DNA from: Ptiloglossa arizonensis
Lineage: Eukaryota; Arthropoda; Insecta; Hymenoptera; Colletidae
Reading direction: 5' to 3'
Assembly: GCF_051014685.1 (NCBI RefSeq)
Contig: NC_135058.1
Location: forward strand, 16,928,811-16,992,810
DNA length: 64,000 nt
Both the position numbers and the translations under genes were made by a program. The notes under the pieces were generated by a model. The model worked only from the letters and a program-made list of their open reading frames with translations. It did no database searches and had not been told where the DNA came from. Below, piece by piece: positions 30,235-43,227 of this stretch. Numbering within the stretch: the stretch's first letter is position 1; each line of letters starts with the position of its first letter.

Positions 30235-32977
30235 TTATAGCTTATAGATTACGGTGTTCATAGAGTATGGAGATAATTCTAACTGTAGCGGATTTCGTTG
30301 TGCTTCCTTAAGAGCCACAGAAATTGGAGAACTATCGCTGGAAAACAAAATGAAATTTTAATTGTAATAAGTTACTAGATGTTTTCACTTGTTAATTTCT
30401 AAAGTTGCATTCCAACGTATTTAGACTTAACCTTTACCTGTTGTATAGTACAACGACAACTTCATTCGAAGGTGTCAGAAAGGCTACAGATTTGATTGTA
30501 TCGGTATCGGTGATAGAAATTCTGACAGAGCCTCTGTCAACGAACCTACTGAAATGCCTGATAGCGTAAAATGTGGGTAGTTTATAGAATTCGTCTCTCT
30601 CTGAATTCACAACGATAGCCGATGCAAGCGTGTTCTTACTCCATGTTGGTCCACCCTCTTCGTCAAGAGCCAAATTCCAATCTATCCACCCGACCGACCA
30701 ATGATTTATGTACTTGAAGCGGAATGATCACCGTTAGAAATTATCTTCTCGATATCGTGACCGTAATGAATTGTTTCGAATCGACAAGGATATAACCAGA
30801 ACAATAGTCTTACCTCTATTATGCTTAAAATATATTTTTCTCCATAAGTCCACGCATTCATCGCAACATTTGGAGTTTTCCACGTTGGTGGTCCTACACG
30901 AGTATAGAATGAATTTCTTACACTCTCTAAATAGTTTTTTTTTTACAGATATGAGTTATTTACACAAAGTTTAATGTAACTCGTGATTTTCCTAAATTCA
31001 GTGCTGTTAAGTAGTGCCGAATAACACCAAGTAAACTTGAATAGCTTGTAAAATATTTGTAAGAAAGGTATTTTCCGCAATGAAGTTTTTATTTCTTCCT
31101 CCACACGAGTAACATTTCTGTGTTTTTAATATACGTTAATATACGTGTATGTACAGACAATTTCTACCGGAAGAGCTCACCTATAGATGATTCAGTCATG
31201 AGCAGCAGTTTGTCAGGGAATTGTTCGTGAGTCTGGTCCAAGACCGTTATAGTAGGTGCTTTGTTTGGAAAATACCAATGTACACCGGTCCCTACAGTGT
31301 ATTTCGATGCATTCTCATTTTTAAATAACGGCACAACGTAATCGGGCAATAATTCTCTGTCGTCGTCGAGGGCCAAGACTACCGCGTTCGTCGCCGATGC
31401 CAGAGTCGGGCCCAAAAAATTACCAACCCATTTGGACATGCTGTCAGGTGTCCAACCCATGGTAATAATGGTCGAACGATTAATCATGAAGGAGATTGTG
31501 GGTTCGTTACCCGTCGTAACGGCCCATATGTCGATATCGTTTTTTTTATACTCATCGACAAACTTCGTCAAGTAATTTGCATAGATCTGATAGTACTCTT
31601 CCTTTAAGTAACCTAAACAATCGGTATATGATCGGTAATTTCTGTCCGAAGTAAGTACAGTAATGTCTCGCAAAATGCTCGATAATCAAATCCGCTAATT
31701 GTCAACATGAAAACATGAATAGCGAACTTTTTGTCGGAATTTAGAAGAAACTTTGTTCTCACAGTCTTATACTCTTGGAACTAAGCTCGAGTCAAAGAAA
31801 TGCAAACGATGGTGGGCATGATTCCTGAATGCGAATCTGAACAAGAAACTTTATCAATGCTCGAGACACTACTGTATATTACTTTTGCGTTTCATTGCTA
31901 TGAAAAATTTTCCATCTTTCCCAATATTATACCATTAAATTTACCAAATTTATCGAATACGCCGTTGGTCTTCATCCATCCAGGAGCTGACCACGAACTG
32001 GCAAGAAGTTTCATTTTACTATTCAATTGGAGGGCTTTCTTCACGTATGGTATTTTATATTCGTAATCCTCTGGCGCAAGTGCGAAATAACGAAGCGAAA
32101 CGTCGTCCGCGATGTCGTCGTACGAGTAAACTCTCGTGGAGAAATCCGTACCAGCGATTGGTATGCGACCTAAACTGTATTTGCTACCCGCTTTTTGACA
32201 GTAATACGTCCTGCGAATCGCAAAATTCAATTATTTATTCGGAGCATATTTTGAACGAATTGAATTTACTCGCAAAGTAACGAATATACATTTCTGAAAA
32301 AAGTGTTGGTGCAACGATTAAATGATGCTATTTATACACCGTATATGTCATTCTTAAGTAAAAATAGTTTTATACACAGGCAAATAATTAACGCGTAAGT
32401 TACACGGAATAAAATTACTGATTTCAAACGATTCGTGAGAGATTGCTTTGGAAATAAAATTCGTTTCTCTTTCTACAGGATCTGGATGTAACGAATTAAT
32501 CTTTTGGCCTTACCGAATTAATTGATTTTGAGTATCCGGGCTGAGTTTTCGAATGTTTATACCGGCAGAATCGGTAAATGCACCTCCAAAGCCGAGAATC
32601 GTTTGGTACCTCTTCGTAGTATCTATGGTTAAGGTGACGGCGGGGGAGTAGTCGGGATCGTTGTCAAACATCGCTTCTGACATTTTCATCCTGATACCCT
32701 CTCTGTTTGTCACGTATCGGTAATAAGTTCCTTCCCTTGGGATTTTCGGATCATTGTACGGTGTATCGTCGCAATAGGTTGCATTGCATATGCACGCAAT
32801 TGTGTTAGTTCCAACCGTGTAGGGTACGCAATCTCTGACCTTGCCTGCGATTAACGATACTGCTTATTAGACGTGTTTACACCTTTTGAAATTGACGTTC
32901 AATTCTACGGAAAATATAGAATTTATAACATTACTTTCGACAAGGAAGAAAATTGCAATCAGAAATAACTTCCACAT
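30235..32977 (-). CDS. Glucosylceramidase (GBA1-like, GH30), array copy 2
   Basis: Exons in coding order: 32935-32977, 32514-32844, 31945-32210, 31181-31612, 30814-30893, 30438-30712, 30235-30337; 509 residues, no interruption. Signal peptide MWKLFLIAIFFL. The active-site set is complete: acid/base Glu in TTGNEP, nucleophile in MTESSIG (Ser where most copies have Ala), HWY in the pocket and WIDWNLAL in the barrel. The Asp that contacts glucose is in YSYDDI. Exon 1 ends in A rather than G, so the residue at the first splice junction is Ser and not Gly. The long TGNEPTISFMINRS stretch is shared only with copy 3, marking the two as a recent pair. Confidence 0.93.
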
Positions 32978-33039
32978 GCTGAAAATCGACAGTTGAAGTG
33001 AAAGCGAAACCGAATGTAGTAAAATTACCCGCTGATGAA

Positions 33040-33090
33040 TTATTATATACCGTTTGTACGTATGGTTCGTAGCCTAGTAGGGGAAATACA
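33040..33090 (-). promoter_or_regulatory. Promoter of copy 2: TATA box plus upstream CCCCTA box
   Basis: On the minus strand a TATATAATA element (33041-33050) lies about 65 bases before the start codon. A TTTCCCCTACTAGGCTAC-like box (33071-33088) lies about 25 bases further upstream. The same pair recurs before copies 3-6. Confidence 0.6.
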
Positions 33091-33385
33091 ATCGTTTACA
33101 TTTCGCTTGTCATTTATTTGAAATGTCAATGTCTGCTATAGAATTAATTTGCCGCCCGATAAGTCAATTTTTAGCGGTCGATGGTATTAAAATACCGATT
33201 GGCTGTAATTGAATAGCAGATTTTATTATTGTAGATTATTTTAGTCGATGAAAGAGAAATGTCGATAAGAGAAATGTTGTTTATCGTATATTACGTAATA
33301 GATCTTTAGAAAAGAAGAAAGCTTCAACTGTTGTTAAATTGTAGTTAAATTGGAATTAAAGCAATTAAGACGAAACGATGAATGA
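33091..33385. other. Upstream region of copy 2
   Basis: It contains a block (about 33140-33250) that clearly resembles the region upstream of copy 3 (about 37850-37950), including the shared string ATTGTAGATTA near both ends. The duplication that made copies 2 and 3 therefore included several hundred bases of 5' flank. No gene was seen. Confidence 0.5.
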
Positions 33386-33434
33386 ATTGTTATATAGCCA
33401 GTTGTGTAAATATAGGAGCGTGGTAGGGGAAATA
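33386..33434 (-). promoter_or_regulatory. Orphan glucosylceramidase-type promoter relic
   Basis: GAATTGTTATATAGCC (TATA at 33390-33396) is followed upstream by the box GGAGCGTGGTAGGGGAAAT (33414-33432, plus-strand reading). Order and spacing are the same as at copies 3, 4 and 6. No signal-peptide exon or other GBA exon follows on the minus strand before the copy 2 promoter. This looks like the surviving promoter of a lost copy. Confidence 0.55.
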
Positions 33435-33725
33435 TGATTGTTCACGGTTCGCTGTCACCTGCATAGCAGTTGTTTACACAAGTTGCAGTTTGTGTGTCAT
33501 TTAAAAAGCATTTCTGTCTTTTGTCGGCATTAATGTAGTAAGTGGTTACGGTGTGCGGCTGACTTCATTGTTATACATTGTTAATTTTTCGATATTATTA
33601 TTGTTACAGTTTACGAAAAATATAGTTTTAGTTCAAATATCACTATTGGTAGATAAATGGAAGAAAATGGGAAAGTACGAGCGATAAAGGTTTATTCGTG
33701 AATACAAAAGTACAAAGAAGATATG

Positions 33726-33980
33726 CTAGGTCTGTATAGTTAGGAGAAAAGAACAGTGTCGGATTAAGGGAAATGAGATTCTACGCGGAAGTAGAATGTG
33801 GGCAATATCGAGTAATTTTACCTTACAAAGGCCGGCTATAACGTCTGACCCAATGTACTCGCACGGAAGGTCTTCTTTTTTCGAAGAATACACTGCAACG
33901 AAGCGGTCATTCCAGGATAATATTTTGAATTTTAATTTGAACACAACATGATACTGGCGACCAAGAGTTGAGCAATCCAA
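33726..33980 (-). pseudogene. Possible decayed exon 2 fragment of a glucosylceramidase
   Basis: One minus-strand frame reads EDLPCEYIGSDVIAGLC near 33830-33885, which recalls the exon 2 opening KDCVPYTVGTDIVACIC of copy 1. Spacing and several residues agree, but the rest of the exon does not. Chance resemblance is quite possible. Confidence 0.25.
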
Positions 33981-34110
33981 GAACGAAGTAGCGTCAAAGA
34001 AATTCTACTTGTGCAGGTAGAATCTATCGATGTATCGAAAACATTTTTTAAAATATTTTGTACGTTATTAAATGTATGGAATTTCACTTTCAAGTATTGC
34101 CGATAATTAC

Positions 34111-34437
34111 CGAAGCAATTGATTTTGAGTATCCTGGTTGCAAGTTTTTATGTTTACGTCGACGAAGTCAGTGAGACCTCCTTCGAAATAAAAAATCGTT
34201 CGATATCTCTTCGTACCGTTTACGATTAGGATTGTTCCAAACGATGGGTTTCGACAAGCGTTAAATTGTACCGTTGACACGCCCAGTCTGTGCCCCGGTT
34301 GGTTCGAAACGTATCATACGTACCATCTTTGGAGACTTTCGACCGATTGCTCGATAAACCATCGGAATACGTTGCATTGCAAACGCACACGATTCGGTCG
34401 GTGTTGAAATTACGAGGCACGCAATTGTTAGCGTTAC
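34111..34437 (-). pseudogene. Glucosylceramidase exon 2 relic (pseudogene)
   Basis: This is a full-length exon 2 with homology from NANNCVPRNF to the DTQNQLLR end, but clearly dead. Its acceptor AG has become TG. It is 327 bases against 331 in the intact copies; the loss is a 4-base deletion near 34310 that shifts the frame and leads to a stop. A cysteine of the conserved CNATYC is now Ser, and the FGFGGAFTDSAGINI block is degraded. No exons 3-7 follow. It resembles the RIVCVCN class (copies 4-7) although it sits between copies 2 and 3, which are of the other class. A TATA-like run lies near 34650-34660. Confidence 0.85.
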
Positions 34438-35109
34438 ATACGACGAGCGAAACGTATCGTAGCTCTTGGCAGTTGTATTAACATTCTCAGGTGTCCGTGT
34501 TAAATTCAACGGAGTAATGCAATATTTTTAAAGAATTACGTTTGTATTCAATGCGAAAAAATTGTAAGAAGAATCCATACACTGAAACTCCTTGCTGACG
34601 AAAATGACGTTGGAATCGAATAAGTTAAAGTTAAACAGCGAAAGAACTAATATATAAATATGATACAATGTAATTTGATCGGTTGCAGTGAAGGTGAACT
34701 GCCTAAAGTTTATTTACCTATCAGCAATGTTAGAAATGTTTAATGCATGGTTTTTAAATTACCTAAAACCTAGTTTTGTGCCGATAGAATTTATTAACAT
34801 AATGTTACGTGCTACCTGTCATATGAGTCACTGGTGACCCCAGTTGTCATGTAATATCTATTTCTGAGTTAAAGTACTCTATTTATCGAATAATTTGTAC
34901 ATTTCTACGAACGGCCATAACGTTGGGTAACAAAATAAGGGCATTTCTAAATTATTATGCCATCTTGAGAACCTTCCAGTCTCGTGTACAGAAACGATTC
35001 TCTTCTCTGTCTTTATTCGCAGTAGTTTGGAATAGAAAATACACAGAGTATCGAACATTGTCGTTTATCATTGAGTAATATTGCAATTTAATTTCTCCGT
35101 AAAAGGTAC
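34438..35109. other. Spacer between the exon 2 relic and copy 3
   Basis: It holds the decayed promoter and signal-peptide region of the relic (a degenerate start near 34570) and the 3' flank of copy 3. No intact gene was seen. Confidence 0.5.
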
Positions 35110-37677
35110 TTATTGTTTGTATATTACTGTATTCATAGAATATGGAGATAGCGTTAAGTGCAATCCACGTTCTCCTCCATCTTTCAGAGTCACAGATTTT
35201 GAAGCACTATGGCTGAAACACGAAATCAGATTTCAATTTCAATAAGGGGTAACCATATGTTTCGATAAAGGGAACTTTTCAAATTCGAAACGATAGAAAA
35301 TTGTTTGGTTTCCAGGAATCTAAAATTATGTTAGATGCAACGGTAAACGTAATCTGTATTACCTGTTGTAGAGTACAACCACAATTTCTTTCGAAGGTGT
35401 CAAGAACGCGGTAGATTTGATCGCGTCGGTGTCTGTGATCGAAATCCTGACAGAGCCTCTCCTAACGAATCTACTGAAGTGCTTGAGGGCATAATACATA
35501 GGTTGCTTGTAAAATTCGTCCTTGTCTGGATTCACAATAATTGGCGCGTCAAGGTAGTTCTTCATCCAGCTGGGACCACCCTGGTAGTCGAGAGCCAAAT
35601 TCCAATCTATCCATCCAACTGTCCAATGATTCATGTACTTGGAATAAAACGTTTGTCATTAGAAATAATTCTGTTAATTTTGCGAACACGGTACATTTCT
35701 TTCACTCAAAATGCTTGCAACTCGGGTCAGTTTTCTTACCTCTAGTATGCTCAATATATACTGCTCTCCGTGATTCCATGCTTTTAACGAATAATTTGCA
35801 GTTCCCCATATAGGGTCGACTATAAAAATACAATTTTTCTTCAGAAGAATGTTTTTCATACGAGAAGATTTGCAGTAAGACGGTAATGTTTCGTAATTTT
35901 TTTAAACTCGATGACGTTAAACAGCATCGAATATAAGGCGAAGACGATTCGTTTAAGTTGTCAAACGTTTTTAGCAAACATACCTTTCCTCGCTAAATTC
36001 TTATTTCATTCCCCAGGCGGACGTGTAATATTATTTTTTTAACGATACAATTTTTACATAACCAGGATATACATACACGTTTGTGTACACGTAATTTATG
36101 TTCGAAAACTCACTTATGGATGCTTCGGTCATGAGCAGGAATTTTTCTGGAAATTCCTCATGAGTCTGGTCCAATACCGTTATAGGTTTATTGTGAAAAT
36201 ACCAATGTACACCTGTTCCTACAGTGTACTTTGACGCATTCTCATTTTCAAATAATGGCTCGACGAAATCGGGCAATAATCCTTTGTCGTCATCGAGGGC
36301 CAAGACTACCGTTTTCGTCGCCGATGCCAGAGTCGGGCCCAAAAAACTACCAACCCATTCGGACATGCTTTCAGGTGTCCACCCCATGGTAATAATATTC
36401 GTACGATTGACCATGAAGGAGATTGTTGGTTCGTTGCCCGTCGTAACGGCCCATATATGGAGACCATTCTTTTTGTATTCGTTCACAAACAGCGTCAAGT
36501 AATCGGCAAAGGTCTGATAGTATTCTTTCTTCAAATAACCTAAACATTCGTAAAGATATTGGTGATTTTTGTCTTTGAAAAAATATCATTGCATTTCGTG
36601 TACCGTACGAAAGTTTTGGGAAAATATCAAGAGAGGAAAAGGTTATTAAATTTACCAAATTCTTCGAAGACCCCGTTGGTTTTCATCCATCCTGGAGCTG
36701 ACCACGCGCTAGCAAAAAATATTGTTTCAGGATTCATTTCAAGGGCCTCCCTCGCGAATGGTATTTTATATTCGTAATCCTCTGGCGCGAGTCCGAAATA
36801 ACGCAGCGAAGCATCGCTCGCGACGTCGTCGTACGAATAAATCCTCGTGGAGAAATCTGTCCCGGCTATTGGTATGCGACCTATGTTGTAACCGCTTCCC
36901 GAGTTTGGACAATAATACGACCTATAAATAATAATATTCAATGAATTATTTACAACGTATTTGGACCAAATTGAGTCTAAGCACGAATGATTAAATTCAC
37001 TTTCTCGTAGAATTTTGCACACAAAATGGTTGGATGGATAGAAACTAGATTCGATTCATGATTACAAATGTATTGTTTAATTTCGAGATTTCCGAGAAGA
37101 GACAAATAAGTATAGTTACGAAAAATAACGAAGAGAAAAATTGTGTACGTTGCACAAGAGACGACCCGATAGACGGTGATGCTTACCGCATAAGTTGATC
37201 CTGCGTAGCCAGACTGAGCTTTTTGATGTTTAGACCGACAGAATCGGTAAACGCACCTCCAAATCCGAGAACGGTTTGATACTTTTTCGCCTTATTTATA
37301 GTTAAAACGTCGCCGGGGGACGACTCGTAGGTGTCAAATTTCACACTTGACAGCTGCATCCTGAGCCCTTCCTTGTTCGTCACGTACCAATAGGAAGTCC
37401 CTTTTGGCGGAATTTTTGGAACATTACTCGGTGTATCGTCGCAATACGTTGCATTGCAGATGCACCCGACTATGTCGTTATCCACGATATAGGGCACGCA
37501 ATCCTTGGCATTACCTGCGATTAATACGACTGCTGTAATGCTTGCAGGTTAACACCTTTAGAAGTTATTATTAAGTTTTGTAGAAAATAACGTAGTTTGT
37601 GAGTCAGTTTTTATAAACTACAATAGAACATTACCTTCGACGAGGAAGAAGACGGTAATTAGAAACACCTTCCACAT
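35110..37677 (-). CDS. Glucosylceramidase (GBA1-like, GH30), array copy 3
   Basis: Exons in coding order: 37635-37677, 37187-37514, 36656-36921, 36114-36539, 35740-35819, 35363-35637, 35110-35212; 506 residues. Signal peptide MWKVFLITVFFL. Acid/base Glu in TTGNEP (near 249), nucleophile in MTEASI (near 350), HWY pocket motif, and WIDWNLAL. Exon 2 is one codon and exon 4 two codons shorter than in the other copies; the exon 4 loss is in the HNKPITV segment just after the HWY motif. The nucleophile loop ends MTEASI with Ile where the others have Gly, because the splice junction codon changed. The exon 5 segment after the nucleophile differs strongly from the human SKFWEQSVRL loop. It is closest to copy 2. 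Confidence 0.93.
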
Positions 37678-37740
37678 GCTCGATATGTTTAACGATTGAA
37701 GTTCGATTGAAACCAAATGAAGTAAAATTGGTCGATGATA

Positions 37741-37790
37741 GATTATTATATACCTCTTATGTGTTCAGTTTGGAGCGTGGTAGGGGAAAC
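37741..37790 (-). promoter_or_regulatory. Promoter of copy 3: TATA box plus CCCCTACCACGCTCC box
   Basis: TATATAATAATC (37741-37752, minus strand) lies about 65-75 bases before the start codon. GTTTCCCCTACCACGCTCC (37772-37790) follows upstream. This is the best-preserved example of the paired elements. Confidence 0.6.
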
Positions 37791-39251
37791 ATAACTATTT
37801 ACATTTGACTGTTACTTGTTTTACAAGTATCTACGTGACACGGGTCTTCATTTATCACCTGATAAGTATAATATTTTTAGTGGTTGGAAGTTTTAACGGC
37901 TGGTTATTATTGTATGACAGATTTTATGATTGTAGATTAGTTTAATCGACATCGTGTTATTAACAGAAGTTTATTCTGCACCGCGTACACAAGGATGTAC
38001 GTAGGATAATACCGTGCATGGAAAAGTTTCTTTACGCGTAGTTAACTCGATAAGAAACAGGGTTACTTTTCGAATTGTTTGTTAATAGTTTCTCAGTCTA
38101 ATGCAGTCTACAGTCTAGTGAAACATTTTTTACATAGATAGCTCTATTCATGGTGCTGTCGAAATAAAATTAAAATCGCACAATTCGCATCAAAGATGCA
38201 TCCTTCTTTTTGGGAACAAGGATTTCATTTGGACAAATGACTAAAACTCCTCTTTGCATTAATACTCATGTTTTCATAAATTTATAATAGAGGCATAAAT
38301 TTACTTTTATATTTGCCTCGTGCTTTAATACTTAACTTGTGTTATACATTCACATAGTTATATATTATTTTTTTTATTTTTGTAGGGTAAATGACATTAT
38401 ATTTTAATATTAAATTAAATCCAATGTTTAAATATTTTGCCTACTTTAAGAAAATATACATGACTGAAGTAATTAATGATTTGTTATTGAATTGTATCGA
38501 TGTTTTTTCAGTTGAAAAAAACATACTGTTTGGTTAGTTGGTATTTTTTAGAAAACTTTCACAGCAACGTTGGCACCGTTGTAATCGAATGAAATACTTA
38601 CCAAAATGAACATTTGACGGTATATTATTAAATGAAATCTACAAACAATGGGCAAATAAATAAAAAATTTGAAACAAAATAATTAACGGACTCTAATAAT
38701 TAGAGGACGCAATAACGGAATAAGTGTTTTTTTTTTTTAAACTATTCGCTTTGAGTACTATCGTTGACACTAAAATTTAATAATTTGTCATCGGTACATA
38801 TTATTGTAAATCATATATAGTGTTAAATTTATTAAAAATTCAAAATTGGTAAGAAAGTAACCAATTGATACTCCAATTGGCTTAATAATTTTACTTTCCC
38901 TAGTGCCACGTACATACTATGTTTCTGTTCGATCTTTCTGCACAATTTTTAAGCAAGTGTACACGAATGTCTGTGGGTTGCAGTCTACAGGCAGCGTTAA
39001 GAAGGAATCTTCTTTATCGTTGCTACCTGTCTGGTCTCATCTTCTTATCCGTACTCTTTATCAAAAGTCTGGTTTATTTAGAATGCGGTTGTAAGGACCT
39101 TGTCACGAATTAGGAACATTGTCTCGAAAAATATTTCTATGCAAGGATAATTATTAATTTTTAGTTTTATCACCAAAATACGATAAAAGTGCCATTCATT
39201 GATACAATATTATTACAAATGGTAGTTCAATGTATAAGTTACAGGTAATTT
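37791..39251. other. Spacer between copies 3 and 4
   Basis: Strongly AT-rich. The first 150 bases resemble the copy 2 upstream flank. The rest contains only homopolymer runs and no recognisable gene. Confidence 0.5.
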
Positions 39252-41909
39252 TTATCGCTTATATTTTAGGGTGTTCATCGATAATGGCGATAATTTCAAG
39301 CAGAGAGTACCTTTGTGGATATCGTTCAGAATTACATCTGTTACAAAACTGTTCCTGTAACACAAAACAAAATTTCCATGACGACAAATATTTATATGTT
39401 CCATTTACTCGCGTTCAATTATCACAGTTTTGTTACAATAAAATTGTGGTTAAACGTTTAAAAATGTGCAGATTTTCTCTCTTTTTGCAGAATTCAAATT
39501 TTGTATACAATGCAAATACCTAGTAATGTATATTACCTGTTGTACAGCACAATTACAACTTCGTTCGAAGGTGTTAAAAAGGCTGTAGACTTGACTTTGT
39601 CAGTGTCGGTGATAGAAATCCTGACAGAACCTCTGTCAACGAATCTACTCACATGTTTAAGGGCATAATACATAGGTTGTTTATAAAATTCGTCTTTGTC
39701 GGGATCTACAATAATAGGTGAATCAACGAAATTGTTGATCCAGTTTGGTCCGCCTGTTTTGTCTAAAGCTATATTCCAATCAACCCATCCGATACTCCAA
39801 TGATTCATATACTGCAACGAAATATATATTTTATCATCACTGACGTGTTATTCGTTTTGCAGGCAACGTTTTATCAGTCACGGCAATTACACGAACGATA
39901 ATTTCCGTACCTCTATTATATTCAAAATGTAATTCTCTCCTCGATCCCAGGATCCTAATGAAACTTTTGTAGATTCAACGGACCCTGTATAGACAAAGAG
40001 TAACGATACGTTTGAAAATATTTCATTGTTTCATTTCTAATGAGTTTATTAGACGAGTTTACCTTCGCATGCTTCGGTCATGAGTAGGAATTTATCTGGA
40101 AACATGTTGTGCGTCTGGTCCAACACTGTAGGAGGAACAACTTTATCCGCGTACCAATGAACAGCCGTTCCTGCAATATACTTCTTCGCCTCACGGTTTT
40201 GAAACTCTTGCGAAATATACCAGGGTAAATTAAATCTTTGGTCGTCGAGGGCCATAATTAGCGTCCTATTGAATTTCGACTTAGCCAGAGTAGGGCCCAA
40301 GTTGTTAGCCACCCAATTGGCTACAGCGTCTGGTGTCCAACCCATACTGTTGAGCGCTTGGTCAGGGACAAAACCATCGATCGGCTCATTACCCGTTGAA
40401 ACGGCCCACATGTTGAGGCCATATTGCTTATACTCGTTCAAGAATTTTAAAATATAATTCGCGTAAACCTGATAGTATTCTTTCTTCAAGACACCTAACA
40501 AAAGATTCCAATTGCAATTATATTTTTATAAAAATTTATTGCAAAGTTTGTCGCGTCACATATTGCACATAATAGAAGAAAATTCGTGGAAACATTCGCG
40601 TTACAAACGAGAGAATACGTTTTCCATTAATTTTCTTTGAGTTTTTCTTTCAACGGTGTATCAATTGTCTTTACCAAATCCATTGATTTCGTTGTTCGTC
40701 TTCATCCATACCGGAGCAGACCACGCTGCACTGAAGAATTTTACTTGAGGGTTTAATTGAAGGGCTTTCTTCGCGTATGGTATTTTGTACTTGTAGTCTT
40801 CTGGCGCGAGAGAAAAGTGTCTCAGCGATACGTCGTTGGGAGTATCATCGTAAGTGTACGGTCTCGTTGAAAAATCGGTACCACCGATTGGTATGCGACC
40901 TAACGTATATCTGCTTCCTGTTTTCGGATCGTAGTACGCTCTGTAAATGGTAAAATCCGTTTAGATACAGAGCCCTTTATTTGAATAAAAGTTCCGAGCC
41001 ACGAATAAAAGATAAACGACCTTTTATCCGTTGTTCGACGAATAAAAATTTAAATTTGAATTACAAGAGAAATATATTACAATGAAGGAATAAAAAGTTA
41101 GCTCTCCGATCGTGTTCTCGTACGGTGAAAAACAAAGGGGATACTTGGGTGTTCGAATTCTGGCGCGATACCCTTTATATTATTGATTTCGAAATGTCGT
41201 GTAAACGCGATCGAGTTAAAGTTCAATAACGATTACCTCATCAACTGGTCTCGAGTAGCTGGACTGAGACGGTTTATGTTTATTCCAGCAGAATCGGTGA
41301 AAGCTCCTCCAAAACCGAGAATCGTTTGATATCGTTTCGTTCTGTCTAGCCTTAAGGTGACACTGGTCGAAGAGTTGCGACAGGAGCTAAAGTGTATCCG
41401 TGACTTGCTTAGCCTGAGTCCCATCTTGTTGGAAATGTACCAGTGACAACTTCCGTCTTTTGGGACTTCCGGTTCGTTGCGTGGTAAGCCATCGCAATAC
41501 GTAGCATTGCAAACGCATACGATTCGATCGATACCGAAGTTACGAGACACGCAATCGTGCGCGTTATCTGTGGATGAGAAATGTATCCCGGTACTTGCTG
41601 CTTACGTCAATGTCACGAGCACGAACGAACAACGAATTATTTAAACTGTGAAAACAAATCAACAAACGGAAGATCGTGGAAAATATTGTGAATTCTTTTA
41701 TTAGCGTGCTCTTATTGTTAACGTGCTTCGTGCGTATTCTATAAACGATTTTTAAAGCTCTCGCGTAACACACAAGATACCGATATTGCGTTCGTAAGAG
41801 GTTACGCGAAAATTCACTTTCGGTATCCTGACATCGCGATTAAGTATCGTTTAGATTTATTTTTACCTTCAGCGACCAAGAGAGCAATTAACAAAAGTAT
41901 CATCCACAT
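39252..41909 (-). CDS. Glucosylceramidase (GBA1-like, GH30), array copy 4
   Basis: Exons in coding order: 41867-41909, 41237-41567, 40675-40940, 40063-40494, 39911-39984, 39537-39811, 39252-39354; 507 residues. Signal peptide MWMILLLIALLV. Exon 2 has the VCVCNATYC strand shared with human GBA1. Acid/base Glu in STGNEP, nucleophile in MTEACEG, HWY pocket motif, WVDWNIAL. The loop after the nucleophile is the shortest of the array (exon 5 is 74 bases), yet it keeps LGSWDRGENY, very close to the human LGSWDRG. Active-site residues agree with the family at every position I can check, so this copy is a good candidate for ancestral-like activity. Confidence 0.93.
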
Positions 41910-41960
41910 GCTCCAAAACAGTATTAAAGTTAAACTGTTCGAAGTTGAACGATGAATGAA

Positions 41961-42010
41961 TTATTATATAGCCGCGATTTTTCGTACTTTGGAGCACGGT
42001 AGAAGGAACA
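41961..42010 (-). promoter_or_regulatory. Promoter of copy 4: TATA box plus variant CTACC box
   Basis: TATATAATAA (41961-41970) lies about 55 bases upstream of the start. The box GTTCCTTCTACCGTGCTCC (41991-42009, minus-strand reading) matches the copy 3 box at most positions and keeps its spacing to the TATA box. Confidence 0.55.
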
Positions 42011-43227
42011 GAATCTACGTATTATAGTACACTCGACACGTTATCGTAATCGCAAATGTTTAATGCATGGTCCGTACCTCAACGGAAAAGGACCGATAAT
42101 GTTTCAAAAGTAATCACAATTACCATACGATTACACTCTCCTTACAGACATTCGATATTTCTCGCAGAGTTACTCAATTTTTATGACAAACTTTGCTCGA
42201 ATTTCTTCCAAGTTTCAAACATTGTTCTCCGTACTGTAATAATTCGTTTTTGAATAAGTTCTACATTGGAAGATTCATATTTATTTATTATCCTTTAAAA
42301 AAATGTAATGCAAGAATTTCATCGTACAAGAAGCGAGTAAATTGTAATTTTTTATTATCGCATGTTGGGCGAGTTTTGTACAGTTCGAGGCAATAAGTCG
42401 TCAAGAACAGAGAATCATTTCAGAGTGAATTCGATTGCTACTTTCATTCTGAAAAATTTTTATGGAAAGCGACGAGGAAAGTACCTACGTATTGCTCGAT
42501 GGAAGTCCCGTTGGAAAAATTTATACGCAGTGATTTACAATTAAACTAACCATTTGCGTTAGAACTCCACGAAAGGATTACTACGTCGCGATAAAAAATA
42601 TTCGAATTGTAATACACGAATTGCACTTGCGATGCAATCGCGTATACATTCGCGATGTAAAATTAATGTGTTTAACTTTCTGTGCCTTTTGTAATCAAAA
42701 ATTTCGTAATACAGTCTAACGCGCAATCTTTGTAAATATCTGATTATCAAGGTGATTTTAAAAGTGTGTCAGGATCTAGTAGTATTTATTAGTGGCAATA
42801 CTAGCGAAGAGAAGTAAAGCGATTAGAAAATATCGGACATTCGTCTGTGCAGATACCGAGGCAAATAAATGCAATCGACGTAAATGACTATGCGCATTCT
42901 CGATGCGACGCTACGCTGAGAACAAGAAGTGTATACTGGTATAAAAATGGGATCGTTATAATTTATACAATTTGAAAAGGTAGCGTTTCTTTTTATCACC
43001 GATTGAAGCCAAGTCACGCATGTGGTACGCACTAAAAATTTGAAACAACTCTCTGGAGAGTACCAATAACTAATAGTACTCTTGAGTAATTGTTTATTTG
43101 TGAAAGTTAACGCATTTGATAGAAAACTATACTTTGGACATTCAACTCCGTCATTGATTTTAATCGAGGTTGATAGTCAATAACCACCATTAGTAAGTAT
43201 ACTATACAATTGTCATTTACCGTATTT
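42011..43227. other. Spacer between copies 4 and 5
   Basis: AT-rich DNA with no recognised gene. The block at 42055-42075 resembles upstream blocks of copy 1 and of the 34 kb relic. Confidence 0.5.
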
